A stretch of DNA of 62,914 bases from Oscillospiraceae bacterium (GTDB taxonomy: Bacteria; Bacillota; Clostridia; Oscillospirales; Acutalibacteraceae), in the NCBI GenBank assembly GCA_015066515.1, contig SVOH01000012.1, positions 1-62,914 of the forward strand, given 5' to 3'. Position numbers and translations under genes: made by a program. The notes below the pieces were generated by a model that saw only the letters and a list, made by a program, of their open reading frames with translations, was not told the DNA's origin and made no database searches. The first letter of the stretch is position 1. Each line of letters starts with the position of its first letter. Shown here piece by piece: positions 17,219 to 26,799 of this stretch.

Positions 17219-19042
17219 TTGATTTACAAAATTTTAAATAACATTGATTCTCCGGATAATGTAAAAAAACTTAATAAAGGAGAATTGAATTTACTGTGCG
17301 ATGAGATACGTAACGAAATAATTAACGTTGTTTCAAAAAATGGTGGACATCTGGCATCTTCACTAGGTGCCGTTGAGCTTACCGTGGCCCTGCATCGTGT
17401 TTTTTCATCTCCAAAGGATGCAATAATTTTTGATGTCGGTCATCAATCATATGCTCATAAACTGCTTACCGGTCGTTTTGATAAATTCAGCACTCTTCGA
17501 AAAGAGGATGGGATTTCGGGATTTATGCGTCCGGCAGAGAGCGAGCACGATCCTTTTGTAACGGGACACAGCAGTAACTCTATTTCTGCCGCATATGGTA
17601 TATATAAAGCAAAATCAATGCTGGATGGCGGCACAGCGATTGCTGTTATCGGTGACGGTGCAATGACAGGCGGTATGGCATATGAAGCCCTAAATAATGC
17701 AGGCGGTAAAAAAGGAAATTTTATAGTTATACTTAACGATAATAAAATGTCCATTTCTAAAAATGTTGGTGCTATGCCACGGGCTTTTACCAAAATGCGT
17801 AATCGTAAAGGTTATCATAAAATGAAGTTCGTAGTAAGCACACTGCTTCTAAAAATTCCACTTGTTGGTAAACCGTTATATAATTTTGTTTTTTCTATTA
17901 AAGAAGCTTTTAAAAGTGTTGTTTATAAAAATAACATATTTACAAGTCTTGGTTTTAATTATTTGGGACCCGTAAATGGTCATGACATAGAAGCTATGGA
18001 AAGGCTTTTTACAATTGCAAAAAGCTATAATATGCCAACTCTTGTTCATGTTGTAACAACAAAAGGAAAAGGATATTATTTTGCTGAAAATAATCCAAAT
18101 GATTATCATGGTGTATCATCCTTTAACATTGATAAAGGTAAGGATGTTAAAAATATAAAAACATATTCTGACATCGCAGGAGAGACTCTATGTGAATTAG
18201 CTGCAAAAAATAAGCGTGTTTGTGCTATTACTGCTGCAATGACGGAAGGAACAGGACTTAAAAATTTTGCTATAAAATACAAGTCAAGATTTTTTGATGT
18301 AGGTATTGCCGAACAGCATGCGGTAACATTTGCCGCCGGTTTAGCATCAGGTGGTATGATTCCATATTTTGCTGTGTATTCATCTTTTCTACAGCGTGGT
18401 TATGATCAGGTATTACACGATGCAGCAATTGCTAATGTACCAATTAAACTTTTGGTTGATAGAGCTGGAATAGTTGGCGACGACGGCGAGAGTCATCAAG
18501 GTTTATTTGATGTTGCGTATTTGTCTACAATACCAAATGTTAATATTTATTCACCGTGTTTTTATAATGAACTTAAGAAAACGATTGAGGATGTATCTGT
18601 TAAGAAAGAAATCAGTGTGGTTCGTTATCCACGTGGAATTGAAAATAATAATTATGATGGTTCGATTAGTGGCGATTACACGATTATTTCACAAAACAGT
18701 AAAAAGGTTATTGTGACTTATGGTAGAATTTTCTCTAATGCTTTAGAGGCAATAAAGAGGCTTTGCAATGTAGATTTAATTAAACTTAATAAAATTCATC
18801 CCATTGAAGAAGAAATAATTCGAATACTTAACGGTTACGATCAAATCTATTTCTTTGAAGAGGGCATTTTTTCTGGTGGTGTAGCTGAGAACATTGGTTG
18901 TCGCTTGTTAAATAACGGGTATCGTGGTAAGTATATTGTAAATGCTGTAAACGATGAATTTGTTGGTGCATCGACAATTGAGTCAGCTCTTAAAAAATAT
19001 AAACTTGATACTGAGTCAATGGTAGAAATTGTAGGTAAATAA
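17219..19042 (+). CDS. dxs: 1-Deoxy-D-xylulose-5-phosphate synthase
   Basis: This thiamine-diphosphate enzyme joins pyruvate and glyceraldehyde 3-phosphate in the first step of the MEP isoprenoid pathway. The 607-residue protein has SLGAVELTVALH, the TPP/Mg2+ motif GDGAMTGGMAYEALNNAG, the catalytic Glu region GIAEQHAVTFAAGLA, and DRAGIVGDDGESHQG. It appears to start with TTG at 17219, 10-11 bp after AAGGA, with no better ATG in frame. It is followed without a gap by tlyA. Confidence 0.95.
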   Translation: MIYKILNNIDSPDNVKKLNKGELNLLCDEIRNEIINVVSKNGGHLASSLGAVELTVALHRVFSSPKDAIIFDVGHQSYAHKLLTGRFDKFSTLRKEDGISGFMRPAESEHDPFVTGHSSNSISAAYGIYKAKSMLDGGTAIAVIGDGAMTGGMAYEALNNAGGKKGNFIVILNDNKMSISKNVGAMPRAFTKMRNRKGYHKMKFVVSTLLLKIPLVGKPLYNFVFSIKEAFKSVVYKNNIFTSLGFNYLGPVNGHDIEAMERLFTIAKSYNMPTLVHVVTTKGKGYYFAENNPNDYHGVSSFNIDKGKDVKNIKTYSDIAGETLCELAAKNKRVCAITAAMTEGTGLKNFAIKYKSRFFDVGIAEQHAVTFAAGLASGGMIPYFAVYSSFLQRGYDQVLHDAAIANVPIKLLVDRAGIVGDDGESHQGLFDVAYLSTIPNVNIYSPCFYNELKKTIEDVSVKKEISVVRYPRGIENNNYDGSISGDYTIISQNSKKVIVTYGRIFSNALEAIKRLCNVDLIKLNKIHPIEEEIIRILNGYDQIYFFEEGIFSGGVAENIGCRLLNNGYRGKYIVNAVNDEFVGASTIESALKKYKLDTESMVEIVGK

Positions 19043-19851
19043 TGGGAAAAGAAAGATTAGATTGTGCTTTGGTAAATAGAGGTTTTGCAGAAAGTCGTGA
19101 AAAAGCAAAGGCAATTATTATGTCTGGAATTGTTTATGTTAACAATCAAAAATGTGATAAAGCCGGTGATACTGTTAAACCTGATGATAATATTGAAGTT
19201 CGTGGAGAAACACTTAAGTATGTAAGCCGCGGTGGCTTAAAGCTTGAAAAGGCGATGAAAAGTTTTAATATATCACTTAACGACCGTATATGCGCGGATA
19301 TAGGCGCTTCAACAGGTGGTTTCACTGACTGTATGCTTCAAAATGGCGCAAAAAAGGTTTTTTCAATTGATGTCGGTTATGGTCAGCTTGCTTGGAAACT
19401 GAGAACCGATGAGCGTGTGGTAAATCTAGAGCGTACTAACTTTAGATACGTTACACGTGAACAAGTGCCTGATGAATTGGATTTTGCTTCAGTGGACGTA
19501 TCGTTTATATCACTTTCACTTATTATTCCTGTTATGCGCACGCTACTGCGTGATGGCGGTAGAGCAGTATGTTTAATAAAGCCACAGTTTGAAGCAGGTA
19601 AAGAAAATGTTGGTAAAAAAGGTGTAGTTCGTGATAAATCTGTTCATATCGCTGTTATAGAAAAAATTATTAACATTATTATCGATAATAAATTTTCACT
19701 TTTAGGACTAGATTTTTCACCAATTAAAGGTCCAGAAGGAAATATTGAGTATCTATGTTATATACAAAAAGATGATGAACCATTAACTACTGATTATAGT
19801 GCAGTCGATGTTGTTGAAGCATCGTATAATGCGTTAAAGGAGGGTGTGTAA
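19042..19851 (+). CDS. tlyA: TlyA-family rRNA (cytidine-2'-O)-methyltransferase
   Basis: The 269-residue protein has an N-terminal S4 RNA-binding domain (about 1-60, ERLDCALVNRGFAESREKAKAI) and a Rossmann SAM domain with ADIGASTGGFTDCML (about 87-101). The FtsJ-like catalytic residues include the Lys in LIKPQFE. Characterised TlyA enzymes methylate 16S and 23S rRNA cytidines; older annotation calls them hemolysin. The start overlaps the dxs stop by one base, and nadK starts at its last base. Confidence 0.93.
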   Translation: MGKERLDCALVNRGFAESREKAKAIIMSGIVYVNNQKCDKAGDTVKPDDNIEVRGETLKYVSRGGLKLEKAMKSFNISLNDRICADIGASTGGFTDCMLQNGAKKVFSIDVGYGQLAWKLRTDERVVNLERTNFRYVTREQVPDELDFASVDVSFISLSLIIPVMRTLLRDGGRAVCLIKPQFEAGKENVGKKGVVRDKSVHIAVIEKIINIIIDNKFSLLGLDFSPIKGPEGNIEYLCYIQKDDEPLTTDYSAVDVVEASYNALKEGV

Positions 19852-20702
19852 TGATAGTAGCTGTAATTCCAAATCTTGATAAACGAGGCTCGTCAGAAAC
19901 GGTAGAAAAAATGTCAGCTTTTTTAAAAGATTGTGGCATTACTGCCTATTTGCCCGATGATATTTGTTGTGCAGGTTATGAGCACGCTCCGATAGATGAA
20001 CTTTATAAAATTGCCGATATCATAATAACTATTGGCGGTGACGGCACCATTATTCGTTTTGCAAAGCGTGCTGCACTTGATGGTAAAGCAGTGCTTGGAA
20101 TTAATGCGGGCAGGGTTGGTTATCTCGCTAACATTGAACAAAATGAGTATAATCTTTTGTCTAAACTTTCCACTGGCGAATATACCATTGAGGAACGAAT
20201 GATGTTAAACATTACTGTTAAAGAAAATGGTAATGTTGTTGGTGAATATGAGGCCCTAAATGATGCTGTTATCAGTAGTGGATATCTTTCGCGCATAATA
20301 GATGTCACAGCTTCAGTTGATGGTGGTGACGTCATAACTTATCACGCTGACGGTTTAATTGCTGCAACGCCGACCGGTTCTACGGCATATTCAATGTCAG
20401 CCGGAGGCCCCGTAATTGATCCTACAATGAAATGCGTATGTCTTACTCCAATTTGCTCACATTCATTGGCAGCAAAGCCGATCTTGATTAGTGGAGAAAA
20501 AGAAATTAAATTAAAAGCATATTCAAAAAAGAGAACTGATATATTCTTATCTGTCGATGGCCGTAAGGTTGTACCAATTAAGCCGTTTACCGAAATATAT
20601 ATTTCAAACTCAAAAAATTCGGTAAAACTTGTCAGAATAAACGATCGTTCTTTTTATAAAACTCTTTCCCTTAAATTTAGAGATGCTAGGAGCAGTAAAT
20701 AA
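19851..20702 (+). CDS. nadK: NAD kinase
   Basis: NadK phosphorylates NAD to NADP with ATP or polyphosphate. The 283-residue protein has the conserved GGDGT motif (TIGGDGTIIRFAKRA, about 60-74), NAGRVGYLA, and the NE/D-type segment ALNDAVISSG. The glycine-rich TPTGSTAYSMSAGGPV (about 178-193) is also present. It sits within the tlyA-nadK-argR-recN block, one of the most conserved clusters in Firmicutes. Confidence 0.95.
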   Translation: MIVAVIPNLDKRGSSETVEKMSAFLKDCGITAYLPDDICCAGYEHAPIDELYKIADIIITIGGDGTIIRFAKRAALDGKAVLGINAGRVGYLANIEQNEYNLLSKLSTGEYTIEERMMLNITVKENGNVVGEYEALNDAVISSGYLSRIIDVTASVDGGDVITYHADGLIAATPTGSTAYSMSAGGPVIDPTMKCVCLTPICSHSLAAKPILISGEKEIKLKAYSKKRTDIFLSVDGRKVVPIKPFTEIYISNSKNSVKLVRINDRSFYKTLSLKFRDARSSK

Positions 20703-21154
20703 TGAAAAGAAAAAGACAACAAAAAATTCTTGAATTAATTACAAATAACATTGTGCTTACTCAGGATGATTTGCAAAATTTATTACTAAATGAAGGCTTT
20801 GAAGTTACACAATCAACCGTATCTCGTGACATCAAGGAACTTAGATTAATAAAGGGTCATGATTCGTCAGGAAATTATCGTTATGTTAGTAGCGAATTGC
20901 GTGATACAAATAAGCAGGCTTTTTCTCATTTTAGAGATATTTTCTCGCGATATACAAAAAGTGTTGATTTTTCACTTAATGATGTTGTTATTAAATGTGT
21001 TTCTGGAATGGCTTCCAGTGTGTGTGTAGCACTTGATGCTATGTATAGCGATATGATGCTTGGCACAATAGCAGGTGATGATACTGTATTTGTGGTAACT
21101 CGTAGTGAAGCACAGGCAGCACAGCTTACTAATGAACTAAAAAAAATGATGTAA
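20702..21154 (+). CDS. argR: Arginine repressor ArgR/AhrC
   Basis: The 150-residue protein has an N-terminal winged helix (KILELITNNIVLTQDDLQNLL with TQSTVSRDIKELRL, about 8-58). The C-terminal arginine-binding oligomerisation domain has GTIAGDDTVFVV (about 120-131). It binds ARG boxes with L-arginine as corepressor. It starts at the last base of the nadK stop. Confidence 0.95.
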   Translation: MKRKRQQKILELITNNIVLTQDDLQNLLLNEGFEVTQSTVSRDIKELRLIKGHDSSGNYRYVSSELRDTNKQAFSHFRDIFSRYTKSVDFSLNDVVIKCVSGMASSVCVALDAMYSDMMLGTIAGDDTVFVVTRSEAQAAQLTNELKKMM

Positions 21155-21164
21155 GGTATTTAAT

Positions 21165-22826
21165 ATGATAAAATCTTTGCATATAGATAATATAGCGGTA
21201 ATAGAAAGCACCGATATTGATTTTGAAAATGGATTTAATGTACTTACGGGTGAAACAGGTGCCGGTAAATCAATAATAATAGATGCTATAAACGCCGTTT
21301 TAGGTGAGCGTACATCTAAAGACTTAATTAGAACAGGTTGCGATAGAGCGGTTGTTTCTGCTTTGTTTTGTAATTTGTCTTTGTCTGCTAAAAGTAATCT
21401 TTTAGGTAATGGCTTTGATGTAGATGATGATGGAAATCTTCTTATAACACGTATTATTACAAATACAGGTGGCTCAATAAAGATTAACGGTAGAGCTGCT
21501 ACTGCTTCAATTCTTAAAGAAATTTCTAAAGATTTAATTAATATTCACGGCCAACATGATAATCAAAAACTACTTAACCCCGATAATTATTATTTATACC
21601 TAGATCTTTTGGCTAATAATATCAACGAGTACAATAACTATAAAACCGAGTTCGATTATTTTAACAAAATACGTCGTGAACTTAATTCGCAAGAAACAGA
21701 TGAAGGCGAAAAGCAACGAAGAATTGATATATTACAGTATCAAATCAAAGAACTTGAGGATGCGAATATTACTGTAGGTGAATTAGAAGAAATCAGAAAA
21801 AAACTTACCATTGCAGAAAATTATGAAAAAACAATGTCGGTACTTACTGAAGCTTCATACTGCTTAGATGGTAGTGATAATTTTGATGGTGCTATATCAC
21901 TTGTTCGTAACGCTCAAAAATATATTGGTTCAGCAAAGAGTGCTGATTTTGATGCTGTTTTTAATAGGTTAGGAGTTGCACTTGAAAATTTATATGATAT
22001 TTCTGCCGAAATTCGTAATTTTACCGATAATGAAGAACTTCGTGATTTAGATCCCGAAAAATTGCGTGAAAGGCTTGACACATTACGTCGCCTTATGTTA
22101 AAATACGGCGGCGATGAAGAGAAAATGCTATCTTTTCTTGAAAATGCAAAATGTGAACTTGACACTATAATATGTTCGGATAAGCGCATAGAAGAATTAT
22201 CGCATCAACTTGACGAATCTACTGAAAGATTAATTTCGTATGGTGAAGAATTAACATCTACACGAATAAAAGCTGCTGAAAGTTTTTCTAAGCGTGTTAG
22301 TGATGTATTATCTGGTCTTGATATGCCAAACGTAAAATTTATCGTGAATGTTATTCAAGACAGATATACACGTTATGGATGTAATACCGTAGAATTTTTA
22401 ATCAGTACGAATGCGGGAGAAGAAGTTAAACCTTTACATAAAATTGCTTCAGGTGGCGAACTTTCGCGAACAATGCTTGCCATTAAAAGTGTTCTTGCTG
22501 ATAAGGATGACGTTGACACATTGATTTTTGATGAAATTGATACGGGGATTAGTGGTAGAGCTGCCGATAAAGTTGGATTGCAACTTCAAAAGGTTTCATA
22601 TAATCGACAAGTAATATGTGTTACACATTTAGCGCAAATCGCCGCATATGCTGATAATCATTTACTTATCGAAAAAAGTTTTAAAAATGATAAGACATAT
22701 ACAAATGTAATTTCGCTTGATAACGAACAAAAAATCAGTGAAATAGCACGCATAATGTCGGGAACAAAAATTACTGAAAATTTATATAATTCAGCAAAAG
22801 AATTACTTGATAGGAGTAAAAAATAA
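21165..22826 (+). CDS. recN: DNA repair protein RecN
   Basis: This SMC-like ATPase acts in double-strand break repair. The 553-residue protein has an N-terminal Walker A motif GETGAGKS (about 29-36) and QHDNQKLL. Two coiled-coil arms occupy the centre (about 150-380). The signature LHKIASGGELSRTMLAIK and Walker B LIFDEIDTGISGRAADKVG lie near 425-470. Length is normal. AGGTATTT precedes ATG 21165, and tyrS begins 1 bp after its stop. Confidence 0.95.
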   Translation: MIKSLHIDNIAVIESTDIDFENGFNVLTGETGAGKSIIIDAINAVLGERTSKDLIRTGCDRAVVSALFCNLSLSAKSNLLGNGFDVDDDGNLLITRIITNTGGSIKINGRAATASILKEISKDLINIHGQHDNQKLLNPDNYYLYLDLLANNINEYNNYKTEFDYFNKIRRELNSQETDEGEKQRRIDILQYQIKELEDANITVGELEEIRKKLTIAENYEKTMSVLTEASYCLDGSDNFDGAISLVRNAQKYIGSAKSADFDAVFNRLGVALENLYDISAEIRNFTDNEELRDLDPEKLRERLDTLRRLMLKYGGDEEKMLSFLENAKCELDTIICSDKRIEELSHQLDESTERLISYGEELTSTRIKAAESFSKRVSDVLSGLDMPNVKFIVNVIQDRYTRYGCNTVEFLISTNAGEEVKPLHKIASGGELSRTMLAIKSVLADKDDVDTLIFDEIDTGISGRAADKVGLQLQKVSYNRQVICVTHLAQIAAYADNHLLIEKSFKNDKTYTNVISLDNEQKISEIARIMSGTKITENLYNSAKELLDRSKK

Positions 22827-22827
22827 A

Positions 22828-24051
22828 ATGGGTATTTATGAAGAACTTATAGCCCGCGGACTTATAGCGCAGGTTACAGACGAAAAAGAAATAAGAGAAA
22901 TGGTAAACAACGGTAAGGCAACCTTTTATATTGGTTTCGACCCTACCGCTGACAGTCTTCACGTTGGTCATTTTATGGCACTTTGCCTTATGAAGCGTTT
23001 GCAGATGGCAGGTAATAAGCCTGTTGTTCTTATAGGTGGTGGTACTGCATATATAGGTGACCCATCGGGTAGAACCGATATGCGCAGCATGATGACTGCC
23101 GAAACAATTCAGCACAACTGCGACTGCTTTAAAAAGCAGATGGAACGCTTTATAGAATTTGGTGACGATAAAGCAATTATGGTTAACAATGCTGATTGGC
23201 TTTTGGGTCTTAACTACATTGATATGCTTCGCGAGGTTGGTGCGCATTTCTCGGTAAATAATATGCTTCGCGCCCGTTGCTACGAGCAGCGTATGGAAAA
23301 GGGTCTTTCTTTCCTTGAATTTAACTATATGATAATGCAGTCTTATGACTTTTATCATTTGTTTAACGAATATGGCTGCAATATGCAGTTCGGCGGTGAT
23401 GACCAGTGGTCTAATATGCTTGGCGGTACCGAGCTTATTCGTAAAAAGCTTGGCAAAGACGCACACGCAATGACCATTACCTTGCTTCTTAATTCAGAAG
23501 GCAAAAAGATGGGTAAAACCGTTGGTGGCGCTGTTTGGCTTGATCCAAACAAGACCTCTCCGTATGATTTTTATCAATATTGGCGTAACGTAGGTGATGC
23601 TGATGTTTTAAAATGCATTCGTATGTTAACATTTTTACCACTTGAAAAAATTGATGAAATGGATTCCTGGGAAGGTAGTCAGCTTAATACTGCTAAAGAA
23701 ATTTTGGCATACGAGCTTACCAAACTAGTACACGGTGAAGAGGAAGCAAATAAAGCACAAGAAACTGCACGTGCTGTTTTTGCTGGTGCAGGCTCACACG
23801 AAAATATGCCTACCGTAACTCTTACTAATGATGATTTTACTGATGGTAAAATTGGTCTTCTTTCTGTAATGGTTAAGGGCGGAATGGCTGCGTCCAACGG
23901 CGAAGCACGTCGTCTTGTTACACAGGGCGGTGTATCTGTTGGTGACGAAAAGGCTACCAATCCGTCACAGTCCTTCGCACCCGCTGATTTTGCTGATGGC
24001 ATTATCGTTAAAAAGGGTAAGAAAGTAATCATTAAGTTTGTGGTTGAATAA
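22828..24051 (+). CDS. tyrS: Tyrosyl-tRNA synthetase
   Basis: This class I synthetase charges tRNA-Tyr. From ATG 22828 (AGGAG 10 bp upstream, overlapping the recN end) it has 407 residues. HIGH is DSLHVGHF near 43-50, KMSKS is KKMGKT near 230, and the C-terminal S4-like domain has GEARRLVTQGGVSVG. Codon use is stronger than in recN, as expected of a translation gene. It is not preceded by a T-box; it is read through from the operon. A small unknown gene starts on its stop codon. Confidence 0.96.
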   Translation: MGIYEELIARGLIAQVTDEKEIREMVNNGKATFYIGFDPTADSLHVGHFMALCLMKRLQMAGNKPVVLIGGGTAYIGDPSGRTDMRSMMTAETIQHNCDCFKKQMERFIEFGDDKAIMVNNADWLLGLNYIDMLREVGAHFSVNNMLRARCYEQRMEKGLSFLEFNYMIMQSYDFYHLFNEYGCNMQFGGDDQWSNMLGGTELIRKKLGKDAHAMTITLLLNSEGKKMGKTVGGAVWLDPNKTSPYDFYQYWRNVGDADVLKCIRMLTFLPLEKIDEMDSWEGSQLNTAKEILAYELTKLVHGEEEANKAQETARAVFAGAGSHENMPTVTLTNDDFTDGKIGLLSVMVKGGMAASNGEARRLVTQGGVSVGDEKATNPSQSFAPADFADGIIVKKGKKVIIKFVVE

Positions 24052-24371
24052 TGGGACTTTTTAAGAAAAAGAACAAAAACGAGCAGTTGCTTAAAACCTT
24101 TGACGGTAGAGAAGTGAAATACGTAACCAAACGTGTGCAACACAATGACGGCACTGTAACCTATGATATTGTAGGCAAAGCCGGTAGAATTGCTGTTGTT
24201 GACGGTAATATTCGTATTATTTGTGGATTAATGGACGTTTTTACATGCTCTGTAGCTGACTCAAAATACTATTTGCTTATGAGTGGAGATGGAGTTACTG
24301 TTGAGGGACAAAACGCCGTAACTGGCGAATATGACACTGTAACAGCCTATTATACATATTATAGAAAATAA
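24051..24371 (+). CDS. Small protein of unknown function, translationally coupled to tyrS
   Basis: The 106-residue protein starts MGLFKKKNKNEQLLKTFDGREV. Its remainder is beta-rich with alternating hydrophobics (GRIAVVDGNIRIICGLMDVFTCSV). There are no membrane helices and no signal peptide, and I recognise no family. It resembles a small beta-barrel or PH-like fold only loosely. The start overlaps the tyrS stop by one base, which supports real expression, and a strong terminator follows directly. Confidence 0.7.
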   Translation: MGLFKKKNKNEQLLKTFDGREVKYVTKRVQHNDGTVTYDIVGKAGRIAVVDGNIRIICGLMDVFTCSVADSKYYLLMSGDGVTVEGQNAVTGEYDTVTAYYTYYRK

Positions 24372-24418
24372 AACCAAAAAAGAACACTTGGCTTAATCCA
24401 AGTGTTCTTTTTTGGTTT
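24371..24418. terminator. Bidirectional terminator ending the nusB-tyrS and ior operons
   Basis: AAACCAAAAAAGAACACTTGG and its complement pair over 21 bp (24371-24391 and 24398-24418) around a CTTAAT loop. The stem contains A- and T-runs on both sides, so it works in both directions. Confidence 0.9.
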
Positions 24419-24426
24419 TATATATT

Positions 24427-24858
24427 TTATAATTTTGCAACGTCGGCATCAGTTATAAGATGGAAACCTGCGTTTTCAAGTGCTGACTCGGCGGCTGCAT
24501 TATCAGCTACACGAAGAACCACATAAGCGTGCTTTTCGGTACGTGACATAAATGCATATAAATATTCCATATTGATATTATTTTCATCAAGCACATTAAG
24601 CGCCATTGAAAGTTTACCGGGAGCATCGCCAATTTTAACACCTACAACGTCGGTAGTTTTGATGAGGTAACCCTCATCAGCGAGAGTTTTAAGTGCTGTG
24701 TCGTTATCGTTTACAATAAGACGAAGAATACCAAAATCTTGCGTATCGGCGATTGAAAGCGCCCGAATATTTACGTTGTGCTTTGCAAGTGTATCGGTAA
24801 TGTCAACCAAAGTACCTTGCTTGTTTTCTACAAATACGGTTAACTGCTTAAGTGACAT
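24427..24858 (-). CDS. Tandem ACT-domain amino-acid-binding protein
   Basis: The 143-residue protein consists of two ACT domains. The first is LKQLTVFVENKQGTLVDITDTLAKHNVNIRALSI (about 3-36) and the second VGVKIGDAPGKLSMALNVLDENNINMEYLYAF (about 72-103). ACT domains bind amino acids and give allosteric control. It is the last gene of the aryl-pyruvate operon, directly after paaK. Genes of this type often follow phenylacetate-CoA ligases in anaerobes. It probably senses an aromatic amino acid, but the ligand is not shown by the sequence. Confidence 0.85.
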   Translation of the reverse strand: MSLKQLTVFVENKQGTLVDITDTLAKHNVNIRALSIADTQDFGILRLIVNDNDTALKTLADEGYLIKTTDVVGVKIGDAPGKLSMALNVLDENNINMEYLYAFMSRTEKHAYVVLRVADNAAAESALENAGFHLITDADVAKL

Positions 24859-24876
24859 AAGTTTATGCTCCTTTCA

Positions 24877-26190
24877 TTAATCGTGTAATTTACGTTTATC
24901 AATAACGCGCACTGCTTTACCTTCACTTCTGGTAATGCTCTTTGGTGCTACAAGGTGAACGGCAGGGTTAATGCCAAGCATTGTCTTCATAGCGTTTGCA
25001 AGTGATTTTTCAAGCGCTGTAATGCCGCCAACGGTATCGGTAAACTGGTCGGGATTCATTTCAACATTAACCTCAAAGGTATCGGTATTGTTAACGCGAT
25101 CAAGCACAATTTGATAGTTTGGCTGATAACCCTCGTTAAGCAAAACGGTTTCAATTTGACTTGGAAATACGTTAACACCGCGAATAATCATCATATCATC
25201 GCTTCTGCCCATTGGCTTACACATTTTAATAAATGTACGACCGCAGGAACACTCTTTACGTGTAAGCACACAAATATCACGTGTGCGGTAACGGAGTAGG
25301 GGGAATGCCTCTTTGTCAAGAGAGGTAAATACAAGCTCGCCCTTGCTGCCTTCGGGTAAAACCGCACCGGTGTCAGGGTCAATAATTTCAGCGAGGAAAT
25401 GGTCCTCGTTAATGTGCATACCTGTTTGTTCTTCACATTCAAAAGATACTCCGGGACCACTTGTTTCGGTAAGACCGTAAATGTCATATGCCTTAATACC
25501 TAAAGTGTTTTGAATGTTTTGACGCATTTCTTCGGTCCAAGGCTCTGCACCGAATATACCGGCTTTTAGCGGAATAGTGTCAGCTGTGTAGCCCTTTTCG
25601 GTGAGTGACTCGCCAAGATATGCCGCATAAGACGGTGTGCAACAAAGAATTGTTGCATTAAGGTCGGTCATAAATTGAATTTGGCGTTCAGTGTTGCCTG
25701 ATGACATTGGTAAGGTAAGACAACCAACCTTGTGTGAGCCACCGTTAAGACCGGGACCGCCTGTAAACAGACCATAACCATAAGCAACTTGTACTACATC
25801 TTCGTTTGTACCACCCGCTGCAACAATTGCACGTGCACAGCAGTCTTCCCACAAATCTATGTCGTGTTGTGTATAAAAAGCAACAACGCGTCGGCCCGTG
25901 GTGCCAGATGTTGACTGAATACGTACACATTCGTTGAGTGGCTTTGCAAGCAGTCCATAAGGATAAGCATCACGCAAATCTGCCTTTGTTAAAAAGGGGA
26001 GCAGATGCAAATCTTCAATTCCGTGGATATCTTCGGGTTTTACACCTTTTTTATCCATCAAATCGCGGTAGTAAGGCACATTTTCATAAACATGCTTTAC
26101 CTGCTTTACCAATTTTTCTGATTGAAGCTTTTTGATGTCCTCGACGGGCATAGTTTCAATTTCTTTTTGGTAGTAACGTTTTTCTTCCAT
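24877..26190 (-). CDS. paaK: Phenylacetate-CoA ligase family protein (AMP-forming)
   Basis: The 437-residue adenylate-forming enzyme activates arylacetates to CoA thioesters. Signatures are the P-loop RIQSTSGTTGRRVVAFYT (about 89-106), the core motif YGLTETSGPG (about 237-246), ELVFTSLDKEAFPLLRYRTRD, and the hinge DDMMIIRGVNVFP. The C-terminal lysine motif appears as SITRSEGKAVRVIDKR. I chose ATG 26190 over the in-frame GTG 26202, because the AAAGGTG ribosome site covers the latter. It lies between iorB and the ACT gene, the classical clostridial and archaeal arrangement for aromatic amino-acid oxidation or arylacetate assimilation. Confidence 0.92.
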   Translation of the reverse strand: MEEKRYYQKEIETMPVEDIKKLQSEKLVKQVKHVYENVPYYRDLMDKKGVKPEDIHGIEDLHLLPFLTKADLRDAYPYGLLAKPLNECVRIQSTSGTTGRRVVAFYTQHDIDLWEDCCARAIVAAGGTNEDVVQVAYGYGLFTGGPGLNGGSHKVGCLTLPMSSGNTERQIQFMTDLNATILCCTPSYAAYLGESLTEKGYTADTIPLKAGIFGAEPWTEEMRQNIQNTLGIKAYDIYGLTETSGPGVSFECEEQTGMHINEDHFLAEIIDPDTGAVLPEGSKGELVFTSLDKEAFPLLRYRTRDICVLTRKECSCGRTFIKMCKPMGRSDDMMIIRGVNVFPSQIETVLLNEGYQPNYQIVLDRVNNTDTFEVNVEMNPDQFTDTVGGITALEKSLANAMKTMLGINPAVHLVAPKSITRSEGKAVRVIDKRKLHD

Positions 26191-26210
26191 TTGAAACAAC
26201 ACCTTTCAGT

Positions 26211-26783
26211 TCAAGAATTAAATCCAAGGTCAAAGGCCTTTTTATTCATTTCGACAAATTTTGGAGCAACGGTATTTTCAATAGCGGTAATCCATTTATC
26301 ATAAGAAATACCAAACTGCTTTGCAACCTTACCCATAAGTACTATATTAACGGCTTTTGATGAGCCAGCCTGTTCTGCAAGGCTTAAGGCGTCAAGCGCT
26401 TCTACCTTTAAACCTTTGGCGGTAAGTTCGTTAAGAACTTCGGCAGGATATTCTGCAGCGCCGATAATTACAGGCATAGGATCGATCTGTTGTGTATTTA
26501 CAACGATTAGACCATTTTTGTTTAAATATTTAGCGTAGCGTGCTGCCTCTAATTTTTCAAAAGATATTATATAGTCGGCTTCACCCTCGGTGATAATAGG
26601 TGAGTAAACCTTTTCGCCAAAACGAACGTAGGTTACAACACTGCCACCACGCTGGCTCATACCGTGAACCTCGCTTACTTTTACGTCATAGCCTTCATCA
26701 ATAAGCAAGCGACCAAGTAATTTAGAGGCAAGCAAACTTCCTTGCCCGCCAACGCCGACAATCATAACATTAGTAGTTTTCAT
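26211..26783 (-). CDS. iorB: Indolepyruvate:ferredoxin oxidoreductase, beta subunit
   Basis: The 190-residue protein is the gamma-domain type subunit of 2-oxoacid:ferredoxin oxidoreductases. Its motifs are GVGGQGSLLASKLLGRLLI (about 11-29) and VHGMSQRGGSVVTYVRFG (about 39-56). With IorA it decarboxylates aryl pyruvates to aryl-acetyl-CoA, reducing ferredoxin, or runs in reverse. It follows iorA with a 16-bp gap. AGGAGG precedes ATG 26783. Confidence 0.94.
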   Translation of the reverse strand: MKTTNVMIVGVGGQGSLLASKLLGRLLIDEGYDVKVSEVHGMSQRGGSVVTYVRFGEKVYSPIITEGEADYIISFEKLEAARYAKYLNKNGLIVVNTQQIDPMPVIIGAAEYPAEVLNELTAKGLKVEALDALSLAEQAGSSKAVNIVLMGKVAKQFGISYDKWITAIENTVAPKFVEMNKKAFDLGFNS

Positions 26784-26799
26784 TGTTACTTACCTCCTT

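Noticed and set aside
22600-22828. T-box leader in front of tyrS
   Set aside because: tyrS starts 1 bp after recN with no intergenic space for a leader, and no T-box motif is visible.
22771-23466. Long minus-strand open frame of 231 codons opposite recN/tyrS
   Set aside because: It runs antisense to the well-supported tyrS gene, its protein has no recognisable motif, and no ribosome site precedes it. The length results from codon bias of tyrS.
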